64,000 nucleotides of DNA from contig CP073215.1 of NCBI GenBank assembly GCA_020342235.1, positions 1,736,001-1,800,000 of the forward strand. The letters are read 5' to 3'. The notes beneath the pieces were generated by a model that worked only from the letters and a program-made list of their open reading frames with translations, was not told the origin of the DNA and did no database searches. Below, one piece after another: positions 10,113-19,226 of this stretch (its first letter is position 1; each line of letters starts with the position of its first letter). This DNA comes from Saccharomycopsis phalli (lineage: Eukaryota > Ascomycota > Saccharomycetes > Ascoideales > Saccharomycopsidaceae). A program made the translations under genes and the position numbers.

Positions 10113-10329
10113 TTTGCGTAGTGATGCCAGTGGATGCCAGTGGTGAGTGTTTTTTATATTTTAATGTGACTAATTTTTGTCAGACCCGCCTGCATGAAAA
10201 ATTTCACTAGGGCGATGACCCCACACTGGCAAGTTGCGCGTGTAATTGGTTGTACATTGTGTTGGAGTGTTGTGGGTGTTGTGGGTGTTGATGGAGTGTT
10301 GCGGTTTTTGATTTGATGTTGTAGGTGTT

Positions 10330-10449
10330 GATTAGTGTTTTGATTAGTGTTTTGATTGGTGTGCTGATTAGTGTTTTGATTGGTGTTTTGATTGGTGTTT
10401 TGATTGGTGTGCTGATTGGTGTGCTGATTGGTGTGCTGATTGGTGTGCT
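10330..10449. repeat. 12-nt minisatellite, 10 units
   Basis: Ten tandem 12-base units of the form GATTRGTGTKYT (mainly GATTGGTGTGCT and GATTGGTGTTTT) run without interruption and end in a partial unit. Immediately to the left (10269-10320) lie short GTTGTGGGT repeats. Because the unit is a multiple of three, the minus strand stays open for 117 codons as a (I-S/K-T-P/L) repeat. That frame begins at a TTG and I do not call it a gene. The array lies between the dehydrogenase stop and the LEU4 promoter. Confidence 0.93.
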
Positions 10450-10632
10450 GATTGGAGGTATGCCATGTCTTACATACAGTGCTTTTGCATTTATATAGGC
10501 CTTGGCTTTATAAAGGTTATATGCCTTTATACAGACCTTTGCTTCGTGCTTTGTATTCAATACAACCTTACTTAGTTACACCAACCTTACTTAGTTTATA
10601 TTCATACAACCTCGAGTTTCCCCAATACAAAC

Positions 10633-11484
10633 CTATTTGCCTTCTCTATAAAGGTGAAATGGCGACGCCTGGTTCGTCGAAAACACCAACGACTCAGCAA
10701 CCACAGTCTTTTGCTTTCTCGTGGTGTAAAACACAATCAACTCAGCAATGTCCTCTGCATAAAGCGGCTCGGTACCCTCATACACCTTCTTGGCAGCATC
10801 CTTATCCCCGTAGTATCGCACGTCCGAAAACTCAGTCTCGACGTTCCCCGGTTGCACCTCAATGACCCGGATTTTCGTGTGCACCAACTCCTTTCTGAGA
10901 GCACTGGTAAATGCCCGGAGCGCATGTTTGGTCGCACAGTACACTGCGCCACCAGGATATGGCTCACGGCCCGCAATCGAGCCCAACTGCACGATATCCC
11001 CGGAGTTTTTCTTCTTGAACAACGGCAACAAGTGCTGCACAATTGCAAAGTTGCCCTTGACGTTGGTATCAAACATCACGTCAATATCCTCCTGGCGAAT
11101 GTCCCCCACCTTGTCAATGCCCCTGGCCAATCCCGCATTGTTCACAAGAATGTCAATGTCGGCAAACTCAGATGGTAGCCCCTTGAAGAACTCGGCAATC
11201 TCTGGAATCTTCGACACGTCCAACTTGGCAGAGTACACCTTCACCTTTGGATACTCCGACTCAAGCTTCTTTTGCAACCCTTGCAACTTCTCGAGTCGTC
11301 GCGCAGTCAAAATCAACTTGATGTCCCCCTTGGCTGCTTCCGCGTATTCCAACGCAGTGGCCTCTCCTATTCCAGCAGACGCACCGGTAATTAACTGCTG
11401 TTAGTATCGAATTTAGTCTTGCCCGTCGCCACTTACAATGGTCTTGCCCGCTAATCTTTCCGCTGCTTTTGCTCCGTACGACAT
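10633..11484 (-). CDS. NADP-dependent short-chain dehydrogenase (YMR226C-like), one intron
   Basis: Two exons are needed. Exon 1 is 11437-11484 (16 codons), a 42-nt intron spans 11395-11436, and exon 2 is 10633-11394, giving 269 residues. The intron has a GTAAGT donor and a TACTAAC branch point directly followed by tandem acceptors CAGCAG. Splicing at the second acceptor joins GKTI to [10 protein letters not shown], completing the cofactor motif at residues 19-26. NNAG (101-104), Ser155, and YCATK with Tyr168 and Lys172 form the SDR catalytic set. The closest familiar protein is yeast YMR226C (267 residues), an NADP-dependent 3-hydroxy acid and serine dehydrogenase in the cytosol. Using the first acceptor would insert one Gln. 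The gene lies 121 bp downstream of the ferric reductase stop, on the same strand. Confidence 0.92.
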
Positions 11485-11605
11485 GTTTATAATGTATAAA
11501 ATAAGTGAGACGTGCAGTCTTATATACCTGTCCCCCTCGGAGACCTGCGGGATCGCAACACCGAACTTAGTCCGTTATCGCAGCACATCATGCAGTCTGG
11601 TGTGA

Positions 11606-13654
11606 TCACCAGAGCAACTCCTCCTCAAAATACTCCACGCGATTCTCACTACTCTGCTCTTGCATCAGCTTCGAACACGCCCGCCGGACATCTCGGTTTA
11701 ATCGGTCTGGCCCACAGGCAACAAGCGCAGTGTTCCCCTGCCAGCTCTGGACATTGATCTCCTGTGTAATGTCTGGCTTGTGGAACTTCAACACCCGGTC
11801 AAGCCCATCAATCAGCAGCTCCTTTGCTTGCTCGCTGGCATCGTTCTGCGTAACAAAGAAACGGCACTCGATTTCCTCAGTGGCAATGAGCGACTGGATC
11901 TCTGGTAAACACACTTCAAACGTCAAGACACTTGGCACTAGCCATATCACCAGGATCTTGTTTTCCACCTTGGCATCCCTCGACCTGTTTCCCCGGTACT
12001 GCTTAGCAAGATCAATGGCTAACGTGTATATGATCGTGATCCCGACTCCTCCAGCAACAAAGACCGCGTTCTGGTAGTTCCGGAACGCAATCGGCGTGCC
12101 ATACGGACCTTCAACAAGAATCGGAATCTGCGTCACTTTGGCACTCTGGATAAATCGCCCCAAACACTGGGTTATCCCCTTTTTCACCCGCACAATCACC
12201 GTGAGTTGATCAGCATACTGCTCAGTGGATGGTGCCACAATTGTAAAAGGATGTGACTGCCAAAACCCCCAGGCAGGACGGAGAAAGTAGATAAACACAT
12301 AGCATCCAGGATAGGCCCGCCACCATCCAGAGTGACTGATTGTAAATCGTATCGAGTGGAATTGCTTCGTATCTTTGTCCTGCGCTAGCTCACACCGTGC
12401 CCATACCACGCCGCCAGAAAGAATAACCTTGCCTATTCGGATGGCATGGTCCAGGGCCCAAAAGGCAATGGCAACATAGAGATACTCCATCCACCCCAAG
12501 GTCTTACAGTGGTTCCATACGCCAATAAAGAAAATCACGGCCATGCTCTGATGAAGCACCTTGAACAATTCATACACCGGTTTTCGAATAAACCGTAGCG
12601 TGAAAGCTATCATGACGCCACTGCTTATCATCGCGGTGTTTGCCCATCTCCATTTGTTTAGCCCCCATCGATTGAGGTAGTCGTTGTTCTTGCTGCTATA
12701 ATTGACATAGCACAGTGCGTGGACAAGAATCAAGACCCAGGTGATTCTGGCAATCCACCGGTGATAAATATTAAACGTTCGGTACGACCAGCCTGTAAGA
12801 GTAATAAGGAAGTTGTTGCGGCCCGAAAATATTACTAAAAGTGGTAATTGGGTCATGGCCACTATTCCTGTTCTATCTGCAACATACACTAAGATGCCAC
12901 ACCACCTAAATTTGAAAATGGTGTTTGGAAACACAATCTGATATGGAACAGCACAGCAACATATCAAGACTAGAACTAGGTATATCGCCATGGTGAATAC
13001 CTGTAGCTTGGTAGGGAACAGCTTCGTATACTGGGATAACCAATTGTCATGGGTGTTGGTTAGAAAGCGCCTCAAGGCATGGTTTATTCGGTTATTTAGC
13101 AAGTTCATTCTAACTTGAGGAGCACACCACACTCCTGTGTTGTTTATGGTTCCAAGTAATAGTACTAGGCCCCAGTACCCGATCAAAACCCCAACTCCCA
13201 AGGCATTTGTACTCTTTAGCCTATGGGCTACAAGCTCGTTAACCGATCTCTCTGAAATAGCGTAAAGATCATTGTTTGGTAAAACTGGATTGAATAGAAC
13301 GTCACTGGAGGCCTCTGGTAGCACATAGTTTGTGGCATTTTCAAACACATTTACCAAATTCCGAAAGTCATACCGCACATTGGCCTGCTCTAGGCATACC
13401 TCCAAGATGTAGTTATACGCACCCGTAACAAGCTCAGCAGTATCGGCATTATGATCAATACAAATTAAAACTGTTCCTAGAAAGGAAGGGTCGCGGCATC
13501 TGCAAGAGTATCCCAAATCTGGCGGTTCGCAGTTGAATGGATATAGTGAGAAGTTGTTGGCCATAAACACACAGGATGCACCAATAGTGCTGGTGATTCC
13601 CACGGCATTTATGCTCTGGATAACAACTAGGATAAATAAGAGGTTGAGTATCAT
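11606..13654 (-). CDS. FRE: FRE-family ferric/cupric reductase
   Basis: The 682-residue membrane flavocytochrome transfers electrons from NADPH via FAD and two haems to extracellular ferric or cupric ions ahead of uptake. It begins with a signal peptide and an extracellular cysteine-bearing region (1-145). Transmembrane segments follow, containing the two haem-ligand pairs His298/His312 and His368/His382, each spaced 14. The FAD-binding HPFT is at 468-471, GPYG at 516-519, the NADPH loop GGVGIT at 535-540, and a C-terminal ACGPDRL motif closes the domain. All key residues are present, so it should be active. It is probably regulated by metal availability, although I did not identify a binding site. 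A run of about 15 adenines lies just upstream of its ATG. Confidence 0.95.
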   Translation of the reverse strand: MILNLLFILVVIQSINAVGITSTIGASCVFMANNFSLYPFNCEPPDLGYSCRCRDPSFLGTVLICIDHNADTAELVTGAYNYILEVCLEQANVRYDFRNLVNVFENATNYVLPEASSDVLFNPVLPNNDLYAISERSVNELVAHRLKSTNALGVGVLIGYWGLVLLLGTINNTGVWCAPQVRMNLLNNRINHALRRFLTNTHDNWLSQYTKLFPTKLQVFTMAIYLVLVLICCCAVPYQIVFPNTIFKFRWCGILVYVADRTGIVAMTQLPLLVIFSGRNNFLITLTGWSYRTFNIYHRWIARITWVLILVHALCYVNYSSKNNDYLNRWGLNKWRWANTAMISSGVMIAFTLRFIRKPVYELFKVLHQSMAVIFFIGVWNHCKTLGWMEYLYVAIAFWALDHAIRIGKVILSGGVVWARCELAQDKDTKQFHSIRFTISHSGWWRAYPGCYVFIYFLRPAWGFWQSHPFTIVAPSTEQYADQLTVIVRVKKGITQCLGRFIQSAKVTQIPILVEGPYGTPIAFRNYQNAVFVAGGVGITIIYTLAIDLAKQYRGNRSRDAKVENKILVIWLVPSVLTFEVCLPEIQSLIATEEIECRFFVTQNDASEQAKELLIDGLDRVLKFHKPDITQEINVQSWQGNTALVACGPDRLNRDVRRACSKLMQEQSSENRVEYFEEELLW

Positions 13655-13739
13655 TTGCTGTTAGTTTGCAAAAAAAAAAAAAAAGAACCGAATTTTGTTA
13701 CAATACTACACAAACTGTATTACAAAATGGTGATATGCA

Positions 13740-14681
13740 TTAGACAAGGTGTGAAATATCATGACAGACGAATGCGTTTTCAGGATATCCATACATGAAC
13801 ATGTCTTCGTCGGGCCGGCCTTGGGACATTTCATTTCTAAGAGATTTATCAAAAGAACGTTTTAGTTCCTGATAGACAAAGTCCTGATCAAATGTACTGT
13901 GCTGATCCACCAATGGAGTCTCTGGCTGGCCGGTGCCATCCATAACAAGCAAATTATCATAGGCCGGGTCGTGGGAATTATCATCAGAGGAGGCAGACTT
14001 GAATTTGTTAAAGTCACTTACCTCTATAATGGGGCTTGCGAGGCCTCCTTGGTGGAACTGGTGTTCCTTCATTGACAAGTAGTACACCTCATCCAACAAC
14101 GAGAGCTTGTCAATATCCAAGTAAGACGAGTAGTAGCACTCTGATGCTTTTAGCCTGACAGGTGTGAGTGCTTTATTGGAGTATTTATTAAACAACTGAT
14201 CGGCACGAGACCTAACAATTGCAGTTAGTAGTTTTATGCGCTCCTGTTTGCGAATATGGTCTGGCTCCTTATGGATGACATCATCCGGCCACCAAGGCGG
14301 ACGAGACTTTGCTCCATTCTTATAGGGATATGTGGCCTGTTTGTTTGGCTCGATTTCCTTGATCCAGCACTTTGCAATTGCTCGGCAGCCGATTTGCTGG
14401 ATGCTGTTGAAGAGCCCCGCATAGTGGGCCACCACTTGCTCCTTGTTCCGCAAGTTGAGGCTTTTCAAGTATGGAGGCACAAGGGCACATTGAAACTGCT
14501 GGTTCTCGTCTACGTTGGTGAATCTGCGAAGCTCATTTGCGAGACTTCGAAGGCCTTCTGAATTCACAGTCAGGTACGATCCATCGGAGTTTCGGTAGTA
14601 TAAAAGAAACTCGCACTTGGGGGAGTTTGTGAGTTTGGAGAGCACATTTTTGACGTGGTCGAATTCCACAACCGAGCTCAT
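13740..14681 (-). CDS. YDR124W-like protein (helical-bundle domain, DUF2841 type)
   Basis: This 313-residue protein contains the segment running from AIAKCWIKEIEP (about 101-112) through PPWWPDDVIHKEPDHIRKQERIKLL (about 128-152). I recognise this as the conserved core of the fungal YDR124W / subtelomeric hrmA-associated helical-bundle family (formerly DUF2841). The function is unknown; the Saccharomyces member responds to mating pheromone. The N-terminal half is compact and the C-terminal 90 residues are polar and probably disordered. No signal peptide or membrane segment is seen. It is divergently transcribed from HRT3 across a 252-bp promoter holding a tandem repeat and a CACGTG site. Confidence 0.72.
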   Translation of the reverse strand: MSSVVEFDHVKNVLSKLTNSPKCEFLLYYRNSDGSYLTVNSEGLRSLANELRRFTNVDENQQFQCALVPPYLKSLNLRNKEQVVAHYAGLFNSIQQIGCRAIAKCWIKEIEPNKQATYPYKNGAKSRPPWWPDDVIHKEPDHIRKQERIKLLTAIVRSRADQLFNKYSNKALTPVRLKASECYYSSYLDIDKLSLLDEVYYLSMKEHQFHQGGLASPIIEVSDFNKFKSASSDDNSHDPAYDNLLVMDGTGQPETPLVDQHSTFDQDFVYQELKRSFDKSLRNEMSQGRPDEDMFMYGYPENAFVCHDISHLV

Positions 14682-14763
14682 TTGTACTGGGTCTGCCTAG
14701 CTGATGTTGCTTATATATTACGCAGATACAGTGTTTCATTCCTAAGGAGGACCCCGCGTCACT

Positions 14764-14828
14764 ATTAAGGACCAGTGAGTAGGTGTTAAAGACAAGTGAG
14801 GAGACATTAAGGATCAGTGAGGAGGCAT
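14764..14828. repeat. ~21-nt tandem triplication in divergent promoter
   Basis: Three imperfect copies of ATTAAGGAYCAGTGAGKAGGY (units of about 22, 20 and 21 bases) lie head to tail between the YDR124W-like and HRT3 start codons. They could duplicate a regulator site. The same region contains the CACGTG at 14885. Confidence 0.75.
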
Positions 14829-14884
14829 TTTGGCTCTACTTAGCGGTCGGTTAAGGTTCGGAAACGAGAAACTTCCTTAACTTG

Positions 14885-14890
14885 CACGTG
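14885..14890. promoter_or_regulatory. CACGTG E-box (possible Cbf1 site) upstream of HRT3
   Basis: A palindromic CACGTG followed by AC lies 44 bases upstream of the HRT3 ATG, in the promoter shared with the divergent YDR124W-like gene. The motif is the core bound by the bHLH factor Cbf1; occupancy is not shown by sequence alone. Confidence 0.4.
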
Positions 14891-14933
14891 ACAGTGTTAG
14901 GCTAAGCGGTACCATGAGAGACCAATAACTAGC

Positions 14934-15905
14934 ATGTCAGCTGTCAATGACAATATCAAAGAAGCACTAGAATTTTTCGAGGCGGGAATCGAGAAGGAGC
15001 ACATTGGAAAGTTCAGTGATGCTGTCCAGTACTACCGAAAGGCCTTCAAGCTACACCATACCATTGATAAGGTATACCGGGAAGTGTACAAGCAATCGGA
15101 GAAGCTCGACGAGAAGCTCGCTGCAGGTATAAAAGAATTGGAAATATCAGAAGGGCCGCTGGACTCCGAGGATAATGAAGACCGCTTCTCGCCGTTCTTG
15201 GAGCGCTTGACTGATGACGCATTGCTTCATTTGCTCAGATTCTTGGCGGTGTATGACGCACCGACCTGGGTGAGATTGTCGCAGAGCTGCAAGAGGCTTT
15301 CGCAGCTCGGGTTTGAAGACTCGAGTGTCTGGCAGAACTTGGCGATCTGCACATATAAACAGACGAGGGAGTGTCTTGTGCGAAAAGTCGACAGCGAGTA
15401 CTGTGGCTGGAAGGATTTATATTCCAAGAGGCCGTTTATCAAGTACAATGGCATATACATCAGTACATGCACGTACCTACGGGAAGGGAACGCGGCCGAC
15501 TCCATCTCATGGTCCAATCCGATCCACATGATCACATACTACAGATACTTCCGCTTCTTCAAGTCGGGAATGTGCTTCCGGCTTCTCACTGTCGCCGAGC
15601 CGGCTGAGGTGGTGCCCAAATTGACCAAGAAATGGAGGAGCAGCGGGTTGAAGGACGTCCATGTGGGCTACTGGAGCCTCGATGAAGACACTGGGGAGTT
15701 GAGTATTTCTGGGGAAGGCTCGGTGCCGAATTATGTGTTTATCCAGGAACTCAGGGTGGCCAGCAGCGGACGACGGAGGCACAATCAGTTGAGATGGATC
15801 ACGTCATATTGTATAGATTCCAGCGGCGACCAGTCGGAATTCAACTTGAAAAACGAACGGCAGTTTGTGTTTTCCAGAGTAAAGAGCTACACCGACCACG
15901 ACTAA
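14934..15905 (+). CDS. HRT3: F-box protein Hrt3 (FBXO9-like)
   Basis: The 323-residue protein is a substrate receptor of an SCF ubiquitin ligase. An N-terminal helical TPR/MIT-like segment (about 5-65: ALEFFEAGIEKEHIGKFSDAVQYYRKAFKL) is followed by an F-box (about 88-137: LERLTDDALLHLLRFL to SSVWQNLA). A C-terminal domain (150-323) then matches Hrt3 of yeast and FBXO9 of animals, with YNGIYISTCTYLREG as a hallmark. The CTG codon at residue 76 lies in an acidic serine-rich spacer, compatible with Ser. It is separated by 81 bp from the Mpv17-family gene downstream on the same strand. Confidence 0.9.
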   Translation: MSAVNDNIKEALEFFEAGIEKEHIGKFSDAVQYYRKAFKLHHTIDKVYREVYKQSEKLDEKLAAGIKELEISEGPLDSEDNEDRFSPFLERLTDDALLHLLRFLAVYDAPTWVRLSQSCKRLSQLGFEDSSVWQNLAICTYKQTRECLVRKVDSEYCGWKDLYSKRPFIKYNGIYISTCTYLREGNAADSISWSNPIHMITYYRYFRFFKSGMCFRLLTVAEPAEVVPKLTKKWRSSGLKDVHVGYWSLDEDTGELSISGEGSVPNYVFIQELRVASSGRRRHNQLRWITSYCIDSSGDQSEFNLKNERQFVFSRVKSYTDHD

Positions 15906-15986
15906 GCCTACAATAGACCCACAGAATTGGTACACTATGTAGTGGCTGGCATTGAATCTGCATTGCCTCATCGATACATCCCTGAC

Positions 15987-16859
15987 ATGGCAATTCAGCT
16001 CACGGAAAACGACGAGAGCAGGTCTGAAACTGTTTTGGCGCAGCTCAGGGAACTTGGTAGAAGTGTTGCGTTTTTCCTCCGTCCTTTGCACTATGTCAAC
16101 AAGCGGCTCCTGGCGATTATCATTGGCAAAGTGCCGCTAATGAACTGGATCAACATCATGGGGTTTGTGTGTTTGCTAATACGATTCATCCCAAACTACT
16201 CAAGGCTATATGCTAAGAACTCGTTGACCACAACGTTAATGTCCAACCTTTTGCTCTTTGGTCTTGCAGACTGTTTGGCCCAGACTCTCACCAAGCTCTT
16301 CTTGAGACACGTGCCGGTGCTGCTACCAGTGGTGGAAACGGTTTCCACACCCCAGGAGGAAAGCTTCCTGATTTTCGTCGACTATGGCGAAGATGACGAC
16401 GATGAGGCCAGCATTCTCACCGGTACTACCATTGGTGCTGCTACTCATGCCACACCATTTGACTTTAAACGGCTCCTTGGCTTCATGTTGTGGGGGTTCA
16501 TCATCTCCTTCTTCCAGTTCACGTGGTACAGGATCTTGAACGACCTATATGTCGACGATCCAAAATTCATCACCGTGCTCGAGCGTGTGTTGGCAGACCA
16601 ATTGTGTTACTCACCAGTGTCCTTGGCAGCATTCTTCTACTACAGCAGCATCATACTAGAGGGCGGCGATAAGACTACTTTCAAGCGGAAATTCAACAAA
16701 ATATATCTCGGCACCTTGGCTGTCAACTACTGTGTCTGGCCCGCGGTTCAGTTTATTAATTTCCTACTCATGCCTAAACAGTACCAGGTACCTTTTAGCA
16801 GCTCCGTCGGCGTCCTTTGGAACTGCTTTCTATCGATCCGCAACGCACAGAGTGCCTAG
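15987..16859 (+). CDS. Mpv17/PMP22 family membrane protein (YOR292C-like)
   Basis: The 290-residue protein has the Mpv17/PMP22 architecture: several hydrophobic segments and the C-terminal signature NYCVWPAVQFINFLLMP to VLWNCFLS (247-283). It matches the larger yeast member YOR292C (309 residues, linked to the vacuole) better than mitochondrial Sym1, because of an acidic insert (DYGEDDDDEAS) between the N-terminal helices and the conserved domain. Family members are channel-like or organelle-membrane proteins with poorly defined substrates. The frame is open upstream to 15927 without an ATG, so the ATG at 15987 is used. Its stop lies only 3 bases from the stop of the convergent acidic-protein gene. 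Confidence 0.85.
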   Translation: MAIQLTENDESRSETVLAQLRELGRSVAFFLRPLHYVNKRLLAIIIGKVPLMNWINIMGFVCLLIRFIPNYSRLYAKNSLTTTLMSNLLLFGLADCLAQTLTKLFLRHVPVLLPVVETVSTPQEESFLIFVDYGEDDDDEASILTGTTIGAATHATPFDFKRLLGFMLWGFIISFFQFTWYRILNDLYVDDPKFITVLERVLADQLCYSPVSLAAFFYYSSIILEGGDKTTFKRKFNKIYLGTLAVNYCVWPAVQFINFLLMPKQYQVPFSSSVGVLWNCFLSIRNAQSA

Positions 16860-16862
16860 TTC

Positions 16863-17609
16863 TTATAGTCCCAATAAATCATCCAACAAGTCCTCGTCCG
16901 GCCTCAAGCCACTCGCCTTGATCTTCGTGGGTTGTGGCTTCTTTTCCTCGCGAGGCGTCACCTCTGCATTCAACAAATCTTCCAAGTTAGCACGTCTCTC
17001 GGGGACACTGTTTGTCATCGGCACGCCCAAAATCTCGCTTAATTTGTCCAAGCCCACATTTTCACTCACAGATGGCTCAGGCACCCGACTAATAAATCTA
17101 TCCTTTATCGATCTCTGTAGCTTTTCTTTTTTAATTTTTCTGCTGAGCTCCTCAAACTTCAATTGCTCTTCCTCACTGAGCACCTTACTTTTGCCCTTTG
17201 CAGTCTCCTCCTCTTGCTCATCAAGATCCAACTTCGCCAACTGATCAAACGTCAACTTTCCAAGTTGCTCCGGTGCCACCTTTTCGGTCTTGGGCTTGGG
17301 CATCTCATATTTCATGCTGGAATTCTTGGTCAAGTTCACATAATATGCCGCCTCCTCCGGATCCATTTCTTCATATTCGTCAACCTGCGCATCCTGAAAT
17401 GATAACATCATATCTTCAGGTCCCTGTGCTTGCTCCTCATCTTCCGTGACGCCTGCTTCTTCTGCGTCTTCATTTTCTTCAGTACCGACACGCTTAACTT
17501 CGTCGTCCGCCTCTTCTTGCTTATTTTCCTGTTGCTTCTTAAGCAACCCATGCTTCTTCAAATATTGATACTTTGCACGTCGGTCCCATTTATTGTTGTG
17601 TAACACCAT
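16863..17609 (-). CDS. Acidic lysine/glutamate-rich protein, not recognised
   Basis: I do not recognise this 248-residue protein. It begins MVLHNNKWDRRAKYQYLKKHG, a basic aromatic N-terminus that looks conserved, followed by a very acidic Glu-rich region (about 25-90) and an AAYYVNLTKNSSMKYEMP segment. After that comes a predicted coiled coil (EEEQLKFEELSRKIKKEKLQ), and it ends DLLDDLLGL. The composition suggests a nuclear or RNA-metabolism protein, but this is inference. The frame is open from an earlier ATG at 17708; I prefer 17609 because the extra 33 residues look non-conserved and would leave only 20 bp to the divergent septin start. No signal peptide or membrane segment is seen. Confidence 0.7.
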   Translation of the reverse strand: MVLHNNKWDRRAKYQYLKKHGLLKKQQENKQEEADDEVKRVGTEENEDAEEAGVTEDEEQAQGPEDMMLSFQDAQVDEYEEMDPEEAAYYVNLTKNSSMKYEMPKPKTEKVAPEQLGKLTFDQLAKLDLDEQEEETAKGKSKVLSEEEQLKFEELSRKIKKEKLQRSIKDRFISRVPEPSVSENVGLDKLSEILGVPMTNSVPERRANLEDLLNAEVTPREEKKPQPTKIKASGLRPDEDLLDDLLGL

Positions 17610-17728
17610 ACTTTGTAGGTTTGGTTTGCTAAAATGTGCTACTCCAGCATGCAGATGTCCGCATGTTAGCACAAACACAAAACTATAAGGCTCAATCTCT
17701 TTGGACATACAATAGTGTCACCAAAAAA

Positions 17729-19226
17729 ATGTCAATAGAAATAGATGCCACTCACGAGGATATTAAAGTCACCGAAATTTCAGTGGAAAATAATCACACT
17801 AAGCCGGCAGAAGTTACCGATAAAGGCAATTCTACAGAGCTTACCGACAAAATTGCCCATGATATCATTAATCCAGATATTGAAGTAGGATTAGCACAGT
17901 TACCAAATCAAAAGTATTTAATATGTCTTCCTATAACTTTACTAACATTAAAGAATGAATATGGCCACCAATAATGGCGAGACTTTTACAGTTATGATCA
18001 TTGGAGCCTCGAGCTTGGGAAAAACTACGTTTCTCAATACCCTCTTTGCTACTAATTTATTTCCAAAAGACCATGGTGAAAGCCAGAGCGGAGTAATCAA
18101 AAATTTGAACGCCGAGCTTTATGAAAAGGATTTTAAATTGAACCTCAATATTATCTACTATCCAGGATATGGCGATGCCATCAACAATTCCTTTTGCTGG
18201 GTTCCGCTTTGTAACTATATTGATGATAGATTAAGAGAATTCATGTTTCAAGAGGAACAACCCGATCGAAGCGAATTAAAAGACCACAGAGTTCATGTGT
18301 GCGTTTATTTCTTGTCCCCATGTAACAAAGGGGCAACTCCTTTGGATATTAAAGCAATGACTGAGATATCTCAACACGTCAACTTGATTCCAGTTATTCC
18401 AAAAGCAGACGGATACACCAATCAAGAATTAGCCAGTAGAAAGAAAAAGGTAAAAGATATTATAGTAAAAAACAATATTAATATTTGCAAATATTTGAGG
18501 GATGAGGATATAAAGCTCGCAGAGGAAATTGACAAATGCGTTCCATACAGTGTCATTGGATCGAATGAGTATTTCACCAACAGTCAAGGCAACTCAGTGA
18601 GAGGAAGAGTCTACTCATGGGGAATCTCAGAAATTGACAACCAGTCACACTGCAATTTTATTGAACTACAAAAGTTGTTATTGGGCGAAAACATGATCGA
18701 TTTGATCCAAAGTAGCCAGAAGCATTACGAGAACTATCGTAAACAAATCCTAGGATACCGACTACATCTACAGCACTCTAAAGAATCGGACAAGGAATCA
18801 GTAGATTTCAGCAGCTTGATAAAACTAGATAGCGAGGGCAAGCTAATTAATGGATTACAGGCCCTCGAAAATCCGTATCCTAAATTAAATGGCCTTGAGT
18901 TAATACAAAAATACTCAAAATGGAAACTCAATGATATTCAAAAGTTCATTGCTGAGTCTGATCCGTTATTTCTCCAAAAGCAGCACGTTATGAAGAAGAA
19001 ATTTTCAGAGATTGTACGAGTACAAGAGAACAAGTTTAAGCAATGGAAAAAAGCATTATTTGATAAGCAAACCGGCTTCAATAATGACATTGAGGAGCTT
19101 CACAGCAAAATCCTGTCATTGCAAAACTCCATAAATGAAATTCAAGGAACGACTATACCCACGACTAACGACAATGTCCCCACTGTTTCTGCTACCAGTA
19201 ACAGTATTGGGTCGTCCATGGAGTAA
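17729..19226 (+). CDS. Divergent septin with an N-terminal intron
   Basis: Exon 1 is 17729-17913, a 40-nt intron spans 17914-17953 (donor GTATTT, TACTAAC branch point, AAG acceptor), and exon 2 is 17954-19226, giving 485 residues. Exon 1 encodes the GLAQLPNQ motif typical of septins just before the GTPase domain. Exon 2 supplies G1 (GASSLGKTT, 79-87), a weakened G3 (YPGYGD, 131-136, where septins normally have DTPGFGD) and G4 (PKAD, 211-214). A C-terminal coiled coil spans about 410-460. Septins form filaments at bud necks and prospore membranes. The degenerate GTPase motifs point to a sporulation-type septin (Spr3/Spr28-like) rather than one of the mitotic core septins, but I cannot assign the orthologue. 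Without the intron the open frame would start at 17955 and lack its N-terminal 62 residues. Confidence 0.82.

Noticed and set aside
8847-10121. A 424-codon open frame on the + strand opposite LEU4
   Set aside because: It mirrors the conserved LEU4 coding frame and has no family resemblance; codon bias of LEU4 keeps the antisense frame free of stops.
10207-10560. A 117-codon minus-strand frame
   Set aside because: It opens at TTG and its centre is the translation of the 12-nt minisatellite, so the lack of stops is a repeat artefact.
11537-11580. 5S-rRNA-like string (GGGATCGCAACACCGAAC)
   Set aside because: Flanking bases do not match 5S rRNA and the region is the short gap between the dehydrogenase and ferric reductase.
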